The notes under the pieces were generated by a model. The model saw nothing but the letters and a program-made list of their open reading frames with translations, was not told the origin of the DNA and did not search any database. A stretch of 20,665 nucleotides of DNA from CAZXDS01 sp964639525 (lineage in GTDB: Bacteria > Bacteroidota > Ignavibacteria > Ignavibacteriales > Melioribacteraceae): assembly GCA_964639525.1 (NCBI GenBank), contig CAZXDS010000040.1, forward strand, positions 1 to 20,665, in the 5' to 3' direction. Below are positions 7,244-16,645 of the stretch, in pieces. How positions within the stretch are numbered: position 1 is the stretch's first letter; each line of letters opens with the position of its first letter. A program made the position numbers and the translations under genes.

Positions 7244-7979
7244 ATGTACGAAATAATTATAATTGGTGCCGGACCCGGTGGAATAAGTATGGCAGTAGAA
7301 GCACGAACATTCGGTGTTCCTGCCGATAAANNNNNNNNNNNNNNNNNNNNNNNNNNNNNNNNNNNNNNNNNNNNNNNNNNNNNNNNNNNNNNNNNNNNNN
7401 NNNNNNNNNNNNNNNNNNNNNNNNNNNNNNATAAAAGATAGAATACTATTTGATCTTACAACTACTAAAATAAAAGGCTCAAAAGTACTTGTTGTCGGCG
7501 GTGGAGATTCTGCATCGGAATATTGCCAATTCCTTTCAGAAGGTAGTGAAAACAACGAAGTTACTTTGTGCTACCGCAGAAAAACTATTTCACGAATGAA
7601 TGATATTAACAGGGACAGTTTGCTCTCGTTAGCAGGAACTCAAAAGGTAAGATTAATGTTCGACTGCAACATCGAAGAATTGAGTGATGAAAACGGAAAA
7701 CCAAAAGTTCATTTTAAGGAAGGAAATTACAAAGATGAAATTTTTGATTTCGTAGTTTACGCACTCGGCGGAACGACTCCGGAAAATTTTCTTAAAACAA
7801 TCGGAATTGAATTTAACGGACCCGACCCTGTTTTGAAAGAAGGTTACGAAACCAATATTTCCGGTTTGTTTTTACTTGGTGATTTAAGTGCCGGTAAGAA
7901 AGGAGGCTCTATTATTTGGGCATTTAATTCAGCAAATACTGCAATGCGAAAAATTTGTACGGATTATTTGCAAAAGTAA
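7244..7979 (+). CDS. Thioredoxin-reductase-fold FAD/NAD(P)H oxidoreductase (YpdA-like), interrupted by an assembly gap
   Basis: The N-terminal piece (29 codons) has the FAD-binding GAGPGG motif (residues 8-13). After the N block the frame resumes at 7431 with the NAD(P)H-binding motif VVGGGDSASEY and the C-terminal FAD motif GLFLLGDLSAGKKGGSIIWAF. The reading frames on the two sides differ by one, as expected for an arbitrary 100-N filler; relatives of 320-340 residues imply that about 110-130 residues are missing. In thioredoxin reductase the CxxC lies just before VVGGGDSA; here that stretch (ILFDLTTTKIKGSK) has no Cys, which points to the YpdA or ferredoxin-NADP reductase branch. The ATG at 7244 has GGAG upstream. 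A role alongside MsrA is inference from position. Confidence 0.82.
7331..7430. other. Assembly gap (100 N)
   Basis: Exactly 100 N, a standard scaffold placeholder. The true length is unknown; family length suggests about 330-400 bp of coding sequence. Confidence 0.98.
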
Positions 7980-7996
7980 AAAATAGAAGCTGTTTT

Positions 7997-8440
7997 TTAC
8001 AACAGGAAAAGTATTCCTAAAATTACTGCCATTATTGAATTAGCAGCACCCAAAATTTTTCCGAATGTTCCTAAATCATATTTAGGAAGTTCACTATATT
8101 TTTTTTTCAAAAATCGTTTAAGTTTTTGTTTAGCAAATTCAAAATTATTTTTTTTTGTATTGTTATTAATCGAATCAATACTGCGGGAAAGTTTAAATTC
8201 CAATAATTTCCAATTTAACATATTATTTTTAGGACTTATAAAATCCGGTTCGTGAAAACGTTTGCTTTTCCGCTTATTAAAATTAGATAAATTCAGCAAT
8301 GGCAAATGTTCGGGCAATTTTTGCTTAGAAGTTCTAATAGAATCAATTTTGGTTGAATCGGCAGCAGCGAAAGTTTTAGCAAAGTTTTGTCGGGCTGTCA
8401 TCATTATCAGAAAAACGAATATGATTTTTTTGCTTGACAT
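7997..8440 (-). CDS. Unrecognised small basic membrane protein
   Basis: 147 residues with no family I recognise. An N-terminal hydrophobic stretch (6-16, IIFVFLIMMTA) after KK suggests a signal peptide, with possible cleavage near the Ala-rich 21-27. The middle is strongly basic and polar (KRKSKRF at 56-62; KQKLKRFLKKK at 104-114). The last 19 residues (129-147, ILGAANSIMAVILGILFLL) form a membrane helix that ends the protein with no tail. A tail-anchored periplasmic or outer-face protein is one reading. It converges on the flavoenzyme gene with only 17 bp between stops. The start has only a weak SD (AAGAC), but the signal-like N-terminus supports it. Confidence 0.6.
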   Translation of the reverse strand: MSSKKIIFVFLIMMTARQNFAKTFAAADSTKIDSIRTSKQKLPEHLPLLNLSNFNKRKSKRFHEPDFISPKNNMLNWKLLEFKLSRSIDSINNNTKKNNFEFAKQKLKRFLKKKYSELPKYDLGTFGKILGAANSIMAVILGILFLL

Positions 8441-8577
8441 TTTTGTCTTAGTTAAAAATAATTTTTTGATAACAATTGTTTATAACTCATCTGTTTTAAA
8501 TTAGTTCCATTGTTTTTTATAAAAAAGTTTATTTACTCACATCAAAAATGAATACAGTTAATATCTAAAATTGCATT

Positions 8578-10179
8578 TTACATTTTCCCGACTGTTTCAT
8601 CGTTATGTTCAATGCTTGATAAAAATTCGGCATTAGGATTTTTTTCTTGTGCTAAATTTAAAGAGTAAGCAGATTCCGCAATAAAGACAAGGTTTCCCGA
8701 TTTATCAAGATATAAATAATGTGCCCTTAATCTTTTTAGTTCATCAATATCTTCTTCATTTTCATATATTACCCAATAAGCTTTATAGGCATTCATTTGT
8801 GAAAACTCGCAAGTTGCCCCAAACTCGTGTAACAACCGATATTTAATAACATCAAACTGCAAAGCACCAACAACACCGATTACTTTTTTGTTGCTTTCCT
8901 TTTGAACAAAAAGTTGGGCAAGTCCTTCATCGGTTAATTGCTCAATGCCTTTTTCAAGTTGTTTGGACTTAAACGGGTCTCTGTTAATTACTACTCTAAA
9001 AATTTCAGGTGAGAAACTCGGAATCCCTTTGTACATAAATGATTCTCCCTGCGTTAAAGTATCTCCGATTTTGAATAAACTTGAATCATATAAGCCTATT
9101 ACATCACCGGGGAAAGCGGATTCCACAAGAGATTTTGTTTGTGCCAAAAAAGATGCCGGACTGGGGAATTTTACTTTCCTATTTAATCTAACGTGGTAAT
9201 AATATGTGTTCCGTTCAAATTTGCCCGAACACACACGCACAAATGCCATGCGGTCTCTGTGCTTGGGATCAATATTAGCGTGAATTTTAAAAACAAAACC
9301 GCTAAATTTTTCTGTATCTGGTTGTATTAGTCCGTTGGTCGTTTCCCTTGCTATTGGAGAGGGGGCAATATCAACAAACGTATCCAACAACTCTTTTACT
9401 CCAAAATTGTTCAATGCACTGCCAAAAAATACCGGTGCTAATTCTCCTGATAAATATTTCTCTTTATCAAAGTCGTCATAAACACCGTTAATCAGTTCTA
9501 TATCATCTTTTAAATTTGAAGCATCCTCGCCAAATGTATTGAACAGTTCCTTGTCTTCCAACCCGTTAAAGAATAGCACATCTTCCTCAACACGCTGTTT
9601 GTTCACTTGAAAAAAGGCAAAAGTGTTTTTGTAAATGTTATAAACTCCTCTAAAACTGACACCCATCCCGAAAGGATAAGTTAACGGTCTTACTTTTATA
9701 GACAGTTTTTCTTCAATCTCATCTAATAGTTCAATTGGATTTCTGCCTTCCCTATCCAATTTATTTATAAAAATAATAACAGGAGTATTTCTCAAGCGGC
9801 AAACATTCATTAATTTTTCCGTTTGTTCCTCAACACCTTTTACACAATCAATAACAAGAATAACACTATCAACCGCAGTTAAGGTTCTGAATGTATCTTC
9901 GGCAAAATCTTTATGTCCGGGAGTATCCAAAAAATTAATCTTAAAATCTTTATAATTAAAAGTTAAAACAGAAGAAGCTACGGAAATTCCGCGTTGCTTC
10001 TCTATTTCCAAAAAGTCCGAAGCTGCAGTACGGGTTATTTTATTCGATTTTACCGAGCCGGCAATTTGTATTGCTCCGCTGTAAAGTAAAAGCTTTTCAG
10101 TCAGTGTTGTTTTGCCTGCATCGGGATGACTAATAATTGCAAATGTTTTTCGTTTTTGAATTTCTTTTAAAATGCTCAT
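8578..10179 (-). CDS. prfC: Peptide chain release factor 3 (RF3)
   Basis: Translational GTPase that removes RF1/RF2 from the ribosome after peptide release. 533 residues, typical length. GTPase motifs in order: G1 SHPDAGKTT (17-25), G2 RGISV (63-67), G3 DTPGH (85-89), G4 NKLD (139-142). The family marker RPLTYPFGMG is near 168-177. Domain II and the RF3 C-terminal domain follow (QFDVIKYRL ... GATCEF). Elongation factor G is excluded by the RF3-type G1 context and the shorter length. The ATG at 10179 has no visible SD. It stands alone, with about 240 bp upstream and 137 bp downstream of non-coding AT-rich sequence. Confidence 0.97.
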   Translation of the reverse strand: MSILKEIQKRKTFAIISHPDAGKTTLTEKLLLYSGAIQIAGSVKSNKITRTAASDFLEIEKQRGISVASSVLTFNYKDFKINFLDTPGHKDFAEDTFRTLTAVDSVILVIDCVKGVEEQTEKLMNVCRLRNTPVIIFINKLDREGRNPIELLDEIEEKLSIKVRPLTYPFGMGVSFRGVYNIYKNTFAFFQVNKQRVEEDVLFFNGLEDKELFNTFGEDASNLKDDIELINGVYDDFDKEKYLSGELAPVFFGSALNNFGVKELLDTFVDIAPSPIARETTNGLIQPDTEKFSGFVFKIHANIDPKHRDRMAFVRVCSGKFERNTYYYHVRLNRKVKFPSPASFLAQTKSLVESAFPGDVIGLYDSSLFKIGDTLTQGESFMYKGIPSFSPEIFRVVINRDPFKSKQLEKGIEQLTDEGLAQLFVQKESNKKVIGVVGALQFDVIKYRLLHEFGATCEFSQMNAYKAYWVIYENEEDIDELKRLRAHYLYLDKSGNLVFIAESAYSLNLAQEKNPNAEFLSSIEHNDETVGKM

Positions 10180-10416
10180 AATAAATTTAAGATTGTTTGT
10201 GTAAAAGTTGGATTACTTGAACTGTAAAAAGGCAGTCGGCTATCTGATGAAACTACTTAGAGAAAATGTAAAATTTTATATTTTTTTTTCATGATATTAA
10301 ATATAAGTAAAAATACGATTTTGTGATATGTAAATTTGAACCCGTTATTACACGATTGTAATTAATTTAAAAATGTATTAACATTGGTGAAAAAATAAAA
10401 CTATGCACACAAAAAA

Positions 10417-11718
10417 TTAATACGGATAAAATACGTAAAACAGCAATGAGACAAAAAATAGAATCCACATTCCAGGATGCACTTCTTTTTTCCGTCCGGA
10501 AAATAATTTCATAAGAGGATATGCTACAAAGCCGGCTGTCATTCCAATACCGAGATTATATGTAAAACTCATCAAAGCAATAGTAATAAAAGCAGGAATT
10601 ACTTCTGTTAAATCATTGAAATTTAAATTTTTGATAGGCGAAAGCATTAATACGCCAACAATTATTAAAGCCGAACCGTATGCATATGGTGGAATTATCG
10701 AAAGAACCGGAGCGAAAAAAAGTGCTGTCAAAAATAAAAAAGCAGTAACAATAGCAGTCAATCCGGATCTGCCGCCTGCTTCAATTCCTGCAGCAGATTC
10801 GATAAACGTCCCTGTTGTAGTAGTTCCTAGTAAAGCTCCAACAACTGTAGCCGTTGCATCACAAAGCATCGGTTTTTCAATTTCAGGTAGATTCCCGTTT
10901 TCGTCAAGAAGTTTCGCTTTATAAGAAACACCGATAAGTGTACCCATTGTATCAACAAAATCCATTACAAATACGGTGAGAATTACTGCAAAAAATCCCC
11001 ACGAAAATGCTCCTTGAATATCAAGCTGTAAAAATATTGGAGAAATATCAGGTGGTAAACTTACCCATTTTTCCGGCAGTGGAGTTTGTCCAAAAATTAT
11101 TCCGAGAATTGTTACCGAAATAATTCCTATCAAAATTGAACCGTTAACTTTTTTAATCATTAAAATACTAATCAATACAAACCCGAATATCGCCAAAAGA
11201 ATAGAAGGCTGATGAAAATTTCCGACATTAACCGGTGCTCCGGGAACGCCAAGTGTAACAATCCCTGTTTCATTGAAGCCAATAAAAGCTAGAAAAAATC
11301 CAATACCAACCGCAAAAGCAATTTTAAGTGATTGTGGAATTGCATTAGCAAGCCAGCCTCGAATTTTGAATAATGTCAATAAAGTAAAAAGCACTCCTCC
11401 AATAAAAATAGCGCCGATTGCCGTTTGCCAACTATATCCCAATACTTTAACTACCGTGAAAGCTACAAAGGCATTTTCGCCCATATATGGAGCAATTGCA
11501 AAAGGACGTTTTGCATAAACTCCCATCGCAAGTGTTCCGAAAAAGGCACTTAATATTGTTGCTACCATAGATGGTCCAAAAGGAATTCCTGCCGCTTCGA
11601 GAATTTTGGGATTGACAACAATTATATAACCCATTGTTACAAAAGTTGTTACGCCCGCGATAATTTCCTGTTTTACTGTAGTATTTAACTCGGTAAGATT
11701 AAAATATTTGTTAAGCAT
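10417..11718 (-). CDS. NCS2-family (AzgA-type) purine permease
   Basis: Inner-membrane nucleobase:cation symporter for adenine, guanine or hypoxanthine; the substrate is not resolved. 433 residues with about 12-14 membrane segments. Family signatures include ITFVTMGYI-like VTTFVTMGYII (about 23-33), the substrate-site helix APYMGENAFVAFTVV (about 75-90), VMDFVDTMGTLIG (about 250-262) and the TTTTGTFIESAAGIEAGGRSGLTA stretch (about 298-321). These mark the AzgA/PbuG/GhxP branch rather than the xanthine/uracil branch. The ATG at 11718 has only a weak GAG upstream. I looked for a purine riboswitch in the leader and found no recognisable core. No purine gene is adjacent. Confidence 0.93.
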   Translation of the reverse strand: MLNKYFNLTELNTTVKQEIIAGVTTFVTMGYIIVVNPKILEAAGIPFGPSMVATILSAFFGTLAMGVYAKRPFAIAPYMGENAFVAFTVVKVLGYSWQTAIGAIFIGGVLFTLLTLFKIRGWLANAIPQSLKIAFAVGIGFFLAFIGFNETGIVTLGVPGAPVNVGNFHQPSILLAIFGFVLISILMIKKVNGSILIGIISVTILGIIFGQTPLPEKWVSLPPDISPIFLQLDIQGAFSWGFFAVILTVFVMDFVDTMGTLIGVSYKAKLLDENGNLPEIEKPMLCDATATVVGALLGTTTTGTFIESAAGIEAGGRSGLTAIVTAFLFLTALFFAPVLSIIPPYAYGSALIIVGVLMLSPIKNLNFNDLTEVIPAFITIALMSFTYNLGIGMTAGFVAYPLMKLFSGRKKEVHPGMWILFFVSLLFYVFYPY

Positions 11719-12324
11719 TTTTGCACTCGATATTTAAATAATATTCTTGTTAGAATTATTAATAATAAGAAATTTAATAAATTAATAAGAGATATTTAAG
11801 ACTAAATAATATTATGGTGTGCCGGAATCAGTTGATGATTCATTTTCATTCATATTGGTTATTTAAACTTTAAGAAACTTTTTTTACTTGGTGGAATAGC
11901 TTGCTCCGACTTTAGAACTATGGCACAAAGTTACACTCCCAAGGGGATGCTGTGCAAAAGAAATCTCAGAGACACACAAAGATATTATCCGGCAAATGCC
12001 GAATTGCTAAAACCAACCTGGTACATCAAAATATTATTTAGCAAATTAGAAAACTGCCGATGTTTTACCGTTAGTATAAATCTAAAAATAAATCCAAAAT
12101 TAATTTTAAATGTTTTGCAAGTTAAAGGATTTTCTTGTGACAGACATAATAGAGAAGAAAATAAAAACAGGGTGATTGTTAGAACCGTATATTTTTCATT
12201 TAGCCTATAATTAGTAATAAATTAAAATCAGGAATTAAGACAAAGGATTGATAAAAAAAGTTACAAACAATGAGAACGAATTTTGAAGCTTCCAAGAGAG
12301 CGAAACTCGAGAGAAGCCATAATT
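11719..12324. other. Non-coding stretch between the permease and the response regulator
   Basis: About 600 bp without a convincing gene. The part nearest the permease (11719-11820) is extremely AT-rich, with an imperfect hairpin (TTCTTGTTA/TAATAAGAA). The block at about 11890-12010 is clearly richer in G+C (for example GGTGGAATAGCTTGCTCCGA and CACTCCCAAGGGGATGCTG) and looks like a fragment of an older repeat or lost gene. A 96-codon open frame (11920-12210) has no SD and coding-unlike composition, and I do not accept it. Confidence 0.5.
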
Positions 12325-12729
12325 TTAGACTTCTATTCCTGTTTTATCTTTTAAGGTTTCAACAAGCGTGTTAAATAATAAATCATTTTGAACCGGCTTG
12401 GTTAAAAATACATCAACGCCCGCATCATAAGCGTTATCTTTATCTCGCTGAAAAGCGTGTGCCGAAAGACCTACAATGGCAATGCCTTTATATTTTTCTT
12501 GTTCTCTGAGTTCGCGTGTTAATTGCAATCCGTCTTTTTTTCCGCGAAGTGAAATATCCATTAAAATTATATCGAATGTAAAATTTGCTAACTTTTCATA
12601 AAATGTATCTGATGAATCGCAAGTCTCAAGCTCAAAGACTCTTTTTAAAAAAATCTGTAAAAATCTCTGATTCTCATAGTCATCTTCAACTACTAATAAT
12701 CTGGGTTTTTGTTTTACTGCATCAGGCAT
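12325..12729 (-). CDS. Single-domain response regulator (CheY-like receiver)
   Basis: 134 residues, one receiver domain with no output domain. The acidic pocket is Glu15-Asp16-Asp17, the phospho-acceptor is Asp58 (IILMDIS), the switch Ser is Ser89 (GLSAHA) and the invariant Lys is Lys111 (FLTKP). It probably relays phosphate from a histidine kinase encoded elsewhere; its form is like the stand-alone receivers that partner hybrid kinases (DAGVDVFLTKPV). The start is ATG with AAAGGA six bases upstream. It is divergent from metH across 246 bp, and no kinase is adjacent. Confidence 0.93.
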   Translation of the reverse strand: MPDAVKQKPRLLVVEDDYENQRFLQIFLKRVFELETCDSSDTFYEKLANFTFDIILMDISLRGKKDGLQLTRELREQEKYKGIAIVGLSAHAFQRDKDNAYDAGVDVFLTKPVQNDLLFNTLVETLKDKTGIEV

Positions 12730-12975
12730 TGTAAATCCTTTATTTATTTGTAACGCTATTATCGAAAAAAAATCGAAATATTTTAGTCAAAAAATAATAA
12801 ATCGGTCAATCAAATAAAACGTAATTAGTAAATAAATAATTTACTCAAATTTGGTGGTAAATAACTAAAATAAAAACATTTAAATTTTGTTGAAATTCCG
12901 GATAACGATAAAGAATTATTCTTCTTTTTTCAGTATTTTTATTTTTTGTGTAAATATTGATAAACTGGAATTTTT

Positions 12976-15900
12976 ATGAGCAAATTAGAATTATTAAAAA
13001 AAATATTAAATGAAAGAATTTTAGTCTTAGATGGCGCGATGGGAACAATGATTCAACGTCATAATTTAAGCGAAGAAGATTTCAGAGGANNNNNNNNNNN
13101 NNNNNNNNNNNNNNNNNNNNNNNNNNNNNNNNNNNNNNNNNNNNNNNNNNNNNNNNNNNNNNNNNNNNNNNNNNNNNNNNNNNNNNNNNCTGAATGCCAA
13201 AGCTGCTTTGTATGCAGTTCAAGAACTTAGTGAAGATTTGGGAATTGATATTCCGATTATGATTTCAGGAACAATAGTTGACCAAAGCGGGCGAACCCTT
13301 TCGGGACAAACAACAGAAGCGTTTTGGATTTCGATTGCACATACAAAAAATTTATTAAGCGTTGGACTAAACTGTTCGTTAGGCCCAAAACAGATGCGCC
13401 CTTTTATTGAAGAATTGTCAAATATTGCACAATGCTACATCAGTCTTTACCCAAACGCCGGTTTACCAAATGAGTTTGGAGAGTATGATGAATCTCCTGA
13501 AACAATGACTTACGTTCTTGAAGATTACGCCAAAGAGGGATTTTTTAATATCGTCGGAGGCTGCTGCGGAACAACTCCCGAACATATTAAAGCATTTGCC
13601 GAAATGGCAAAAACTGCCTCGCCGCGAAATATTCCGGAAGTAAAACCATACACAAGGCTAAGCGGTTTAGAGCCTTTGGTAATAAGACCAAACACAAACT
13701 TTGTAAATATTGGCGAAAGAACAAACGTTGCCGGTTCGCTAAAGTTTGCCCGTCTGATTAAAGAAGAAAAATTTGAAGAAGCTCTAAGTGTTGCACGGCA
13801 GCAAGTTGAAAACGGTGCTCAGATAATTGATATAAACATGGACGAAGCAATGATTGATTCTGAAAAATCAATGGTTCGTTTTTTAAATATGTTAATGTCC
13901 GAACCTGATATCGCTCGTATTCCCGTTATGCTCGATTCTTCAAAGTGGACTGTTATTGAGGCAGGGTTAAAATGTCTGCAAGGCAAAGGGATTGTTAACT
14001 CAATCAGTTTAAAGGAAGGCGAGACTCAATTTAAAGAACACGCTAAAAAAGTTTTGCGTTACGGCGCCGCCGTTTTGGTTATGGCTTTTGACGAGAATGG
14101 ACAAGCCGATACATTTGAAAGAAAAATATCAATTTGTAAAAGAGCATATGACATTTTAGTAAATGAAATAGGATTTCCTCCACAGGATATAATTTTAGAT
14201 CCGAATATTTTTGCGATTGCAACGGGAATTGAAACACACAACAATTACGCTGTTGATTATATCAATGCAGTAAAGTGGATAAAGAAAAACTTACCTTTTG
14301 CTAAAGTTTCGGGTGGCGTAAGCAATGTTTCGTTTTCGTTTCGCGGCAACAACCGTGTGCGTGAAGCAATTCATTCGGCGTTCCTTTATCACGCAATTAA
14401 TGCAGGAATGGATATGGGAATTGTAAATGCCGGACAGTTGGAAATTTATGAGGAAATCCCAAAAGACTTTTTAGAAAGAGTAGAAGATGTAATACTTAAC
14501 AGACGAGATGATGCTACTGAGCGCTTAATCGATTTTGCAGAAACCGTTAAAGGTAAAAAAAAGGAAGATGATAAATCGATACTCGAATGGCGTAAAGGTA
14601 ATGTTGAAGAACGGCTGAAACATGCTTTGGTAAAGGGAATTACTGAGTACATAGATGTGGATGTTGAAGAAGCTCGCCAAAATTATCCTGCTTCGCTGCA
14701 AATTATTGAAGGACCTTTAATGGCAGGAATGAATGTTGTAGGCGAACTGTTCGGTTCGGGCAAAATGTTTTTGCCGCAGGTTGTTAAAAGCGCAAGAGTA
14801 ATGAAAAAAGCTGTTGCCATTCTACTGCCGTACATTGAAGCGGAAAAATTAGAAAGCGGAGATATGACAAATGCCGGAACTGTTTTGCTTGCTACGGTAA
14901 AAGGAGATGTTCACGATATTGGCAAAAACATTGTCGGCGTTGTACTTGGCTGTAATAATTACGATATAATTGACCTTGGAGTAATGGTGCCGACTGAAAA
15001 AATTCTTTCAACTGCTGTTGAAAAGAACGTTGATATCATTGGACTTTCCGGATTGATAACACCATCACTTGATGAAATGGTTCACGTAGCAAAAGAAATG
15101 GAACGAATGAAAATGCACAAGCCTTTGCTGATTGGCGGTGCAACAACTTCGCGTGTTCATACTGCGGTTAAAATTGCTCCGGGCTACAGCGGACCGACAA
15201 TTCACGTTCTTGATGCTTCCAAAAGTGTTCCGGTTACAAGTCAGCTTTTAAACAATGATGCTCGTGAAAAATTTACCGATAGCATATCGGCGGAATATGA
15301 CATAATCAGAAAAAATCATTTCAATAAAAATGCCGCCAAATCTTATTTAACAATTGAACAGGCAAGGGCTAACAAATTAAAAATTGATTGGAAAAAAGAA
15401 AAAATAATAGAACCGAATCAAACCGGTATAAAATCATTTCAAGATTTCCCCTTGGAAAAGTTAGTCGATTTTATTGATTGGACACCGTTTTTTATTGCAT
15501 GGGAATTTAAAGGAAAATATCCCGAAATATTTAATAATGAAAAATACGGAATTGAAGCAAAAAAATTATTTGATGATACTAAAGTATTGCTGAATAAAAT
15601 TATTGAACAAAAATTAATTAAGGCAAATGCAGTGTGGGGAATATTTCCGGCAAACTCCATTGAAGATGATATTTATCTTTACGAAAATGAGGACAGCACT
15701 GATGCTGCTATCGCGTTTCACACACTTAGGCAGCAAGGGAAAAAAGCATCGGGAATCCCTAATATTGCTTTATCTGATTTTATTGCACCGAAAAAAAGCG
15801 GGCAAAAAGATTATCTTGGTTTGTTCGCGGTAACCGCAGGAATTGGTGTTCCTGCTTTGGTTAAAAAATATGAAAATGAGCACGACGATTATAGCGCAAT

Positions 15901-16318
15901 TCTTGTTAAGGCTCTTGCCGACAGGCTTGCTGAAGCATTCGCCGAATATCTTCATAAAAAAGTTAGAACCGAATATTGGGGATATGCCACACATGAAAAT
16001 TTATCGCACACTGAGATTTTAAAGGAAAACTATTTCGGAATTCGTCCTGCACCCGGTTATCCGGCACAGCCTGATCACACGGAAAAAATCACTCTTTTTA
16101 ATTTGTTGAAAGCAGCAGAAAAAACCAACATCGAATTAACCGAATCACTTGCAATGTTTCCCGCTGCGTCAGTTTGCGGATTATATTTTGCAAATTCAAA
16201 ATCCAAGTATTTTACTATTGGTAAAATAGGAAAAGATCAAGTTGAAGATTATGCCTTGCGAAAAAATCTTTCTATTTCAGAAGTTGAAAAATGGATGGGC
16301 AGTAATTTAAATTATTAA
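12976..16318 (+). CDS. metH: Cobalamin-dependent methionine synthase, interrupted by an assembly gap
   Basis: Transfers a methyl group from methyltetrahydrofolate to homocysteine through cobalamin. The first 38 residues (LDGAMGTMIQ) begin the homocysteine domain. After the N block the frame resumes at 13190 and runs 1042 residues. The zinc ligands GLNCS and GGCCGTT are all present. The pterin domain (FVNIGERTNVAGS), the B12 module with GDVHDIGKN (His ligand of cobalt) and the C-terminal AdoMet reactivation domain (RPAPGYPAQPDHTEK ... GLYFANSKSKYF) follow. Against the 1227-residue E. coli enzyme about 145 residues are missing, so the real gap is probably near 430 bp, not 100. The different frames either side of the gap are an artefact. 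The ATG has no strong SD. No cobalamin or SAM riboswitch is visible upstream. Confidence 0.96.
13090..13189. other. Assembly gap (100 N)
   Basis: Exactly 100 N inside metH; a placeholder of unknown true length. Confidence 0.98.
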
Positions 16319-16404
16319 AGGATAAAATGTTACTAATCAACCTGACGATTATCAATATTGTCTGAGTATAATTTATTCTCAACTTTTTATAAGATGTTCA
16401 TTAG

Positions 16405-16546
16405 CAGCGGTTCGGGGTCAAAATTAAGATTACAAAAAACAACACGTTAAGAGTATATAAAAAAATATTTTTCCGATTAAATTTGCCATATTTCTGTAAC
16501 ACAGATTATTAATCTGTGTTACAGAAATTTTGACTCTGAATTGCTG
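16405..16546. repeat. Outer degenerate inverted repeat around the 16490-16528 palindrome
   Basis: Arm 16405-16425 (CAGCGGTTCGGGGTCAAAATT) is paraphrased by its inverse at 16526-16546 with 17 of 21 matches; all four differences are C/T transitions on the same reading strand. The word GTTCATTAG occurs as a direct repeat near both arms (16396-16404 and 16546-16554). Confidence 0.6.
16490..16528. repeat. Perfect 19-bp palindrome, possible metH terminator
   Basis: Two perfect 19-base arms (left 16490-16508, right 16510-16528) flank a single central T; the core reads CACAGATTA-T-TAATCTGTG. The palindrome lies about 170 bp after the metH stop. The right arm runs into ATTTT, so it might terminate transcription, but the length and perfection look more like an interspersed palindromic repeat. 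Confidence 0.85.
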
Positions 16547-16611
16547 TTCATTAGTTCAATGTTTGACATTTAAATTTTATTTTTATTACTTTTCCAATTA
16601 TAAATTGATTT

Positions 16612-16628
16612 GCTGATTTAACATCAGC
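16612..16628. promoter_or_regulatory. Small palindrome upstream of the antitoxin, possible operator
   Basis: GCTGAT-TTAAC-ATCAGC is a perfect 6-bp inverted repeat with a five-base loop. It ends six bases before the GGGAG ribosome site of the DUF433 gene. Antitoxins with a winged-helix domain often bind such sites, but this role is inference. Confidence 0.35.
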
Positions 16629-16645
16629 TTAATCGGGAGATAAAT

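Larger units (their letters stand above)
16319..16645. other. Non-coding spacer between metH and the toxin-antitoxin pair
   Basis: About 330 bp. It holds a 12-codon open frame with a strong SD (16327-16365), a nested palindrome (16405-16546), a TTGACA box (16563-16568) with TATAAA further on (16599-16604), and a small hairpin (16612-16628) just before the antitoxin SD. Confidence 0.6.

Noticed and set aside
7187..7441. Longer start for the flavoenzyme at 7187, overlapping the end of msrA
   Set aside because: The added N-terminus precedes MYEIIIIGAGPGG, which is the normal family start, and GGAG precedes ATG 7244.
10616..11518. Open frames on the plus strand within the permease gene
   Set aside because: They lie antisense inside a clear NCS2 permease and have biased Pro/Ala/Lys content typical of antisense shadows.
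11920..12210. 96-codon open frame upstream of the permease
   Set aside because: No SD, no recognisable motif, unusual composition, and it spans a compositional break; likely a chance frame.
12730..12975. Riboswitch (cobalamin or SAM) before metH
   Set aside because: No B12-box or SAM-type core and no GC-rich helices; only a weak AT hairpin (AGTAAAT/ATTTACT at 12827-12845).
16563..16604. TTGACA/TATAAA promoter of the toxin-antitoxin pair
   Set aside because: The two boxes are 30 bases apart; at 17-18 bases from TTGACA only TTACTT or TACTTT is found, so I do not list it as a promoter.
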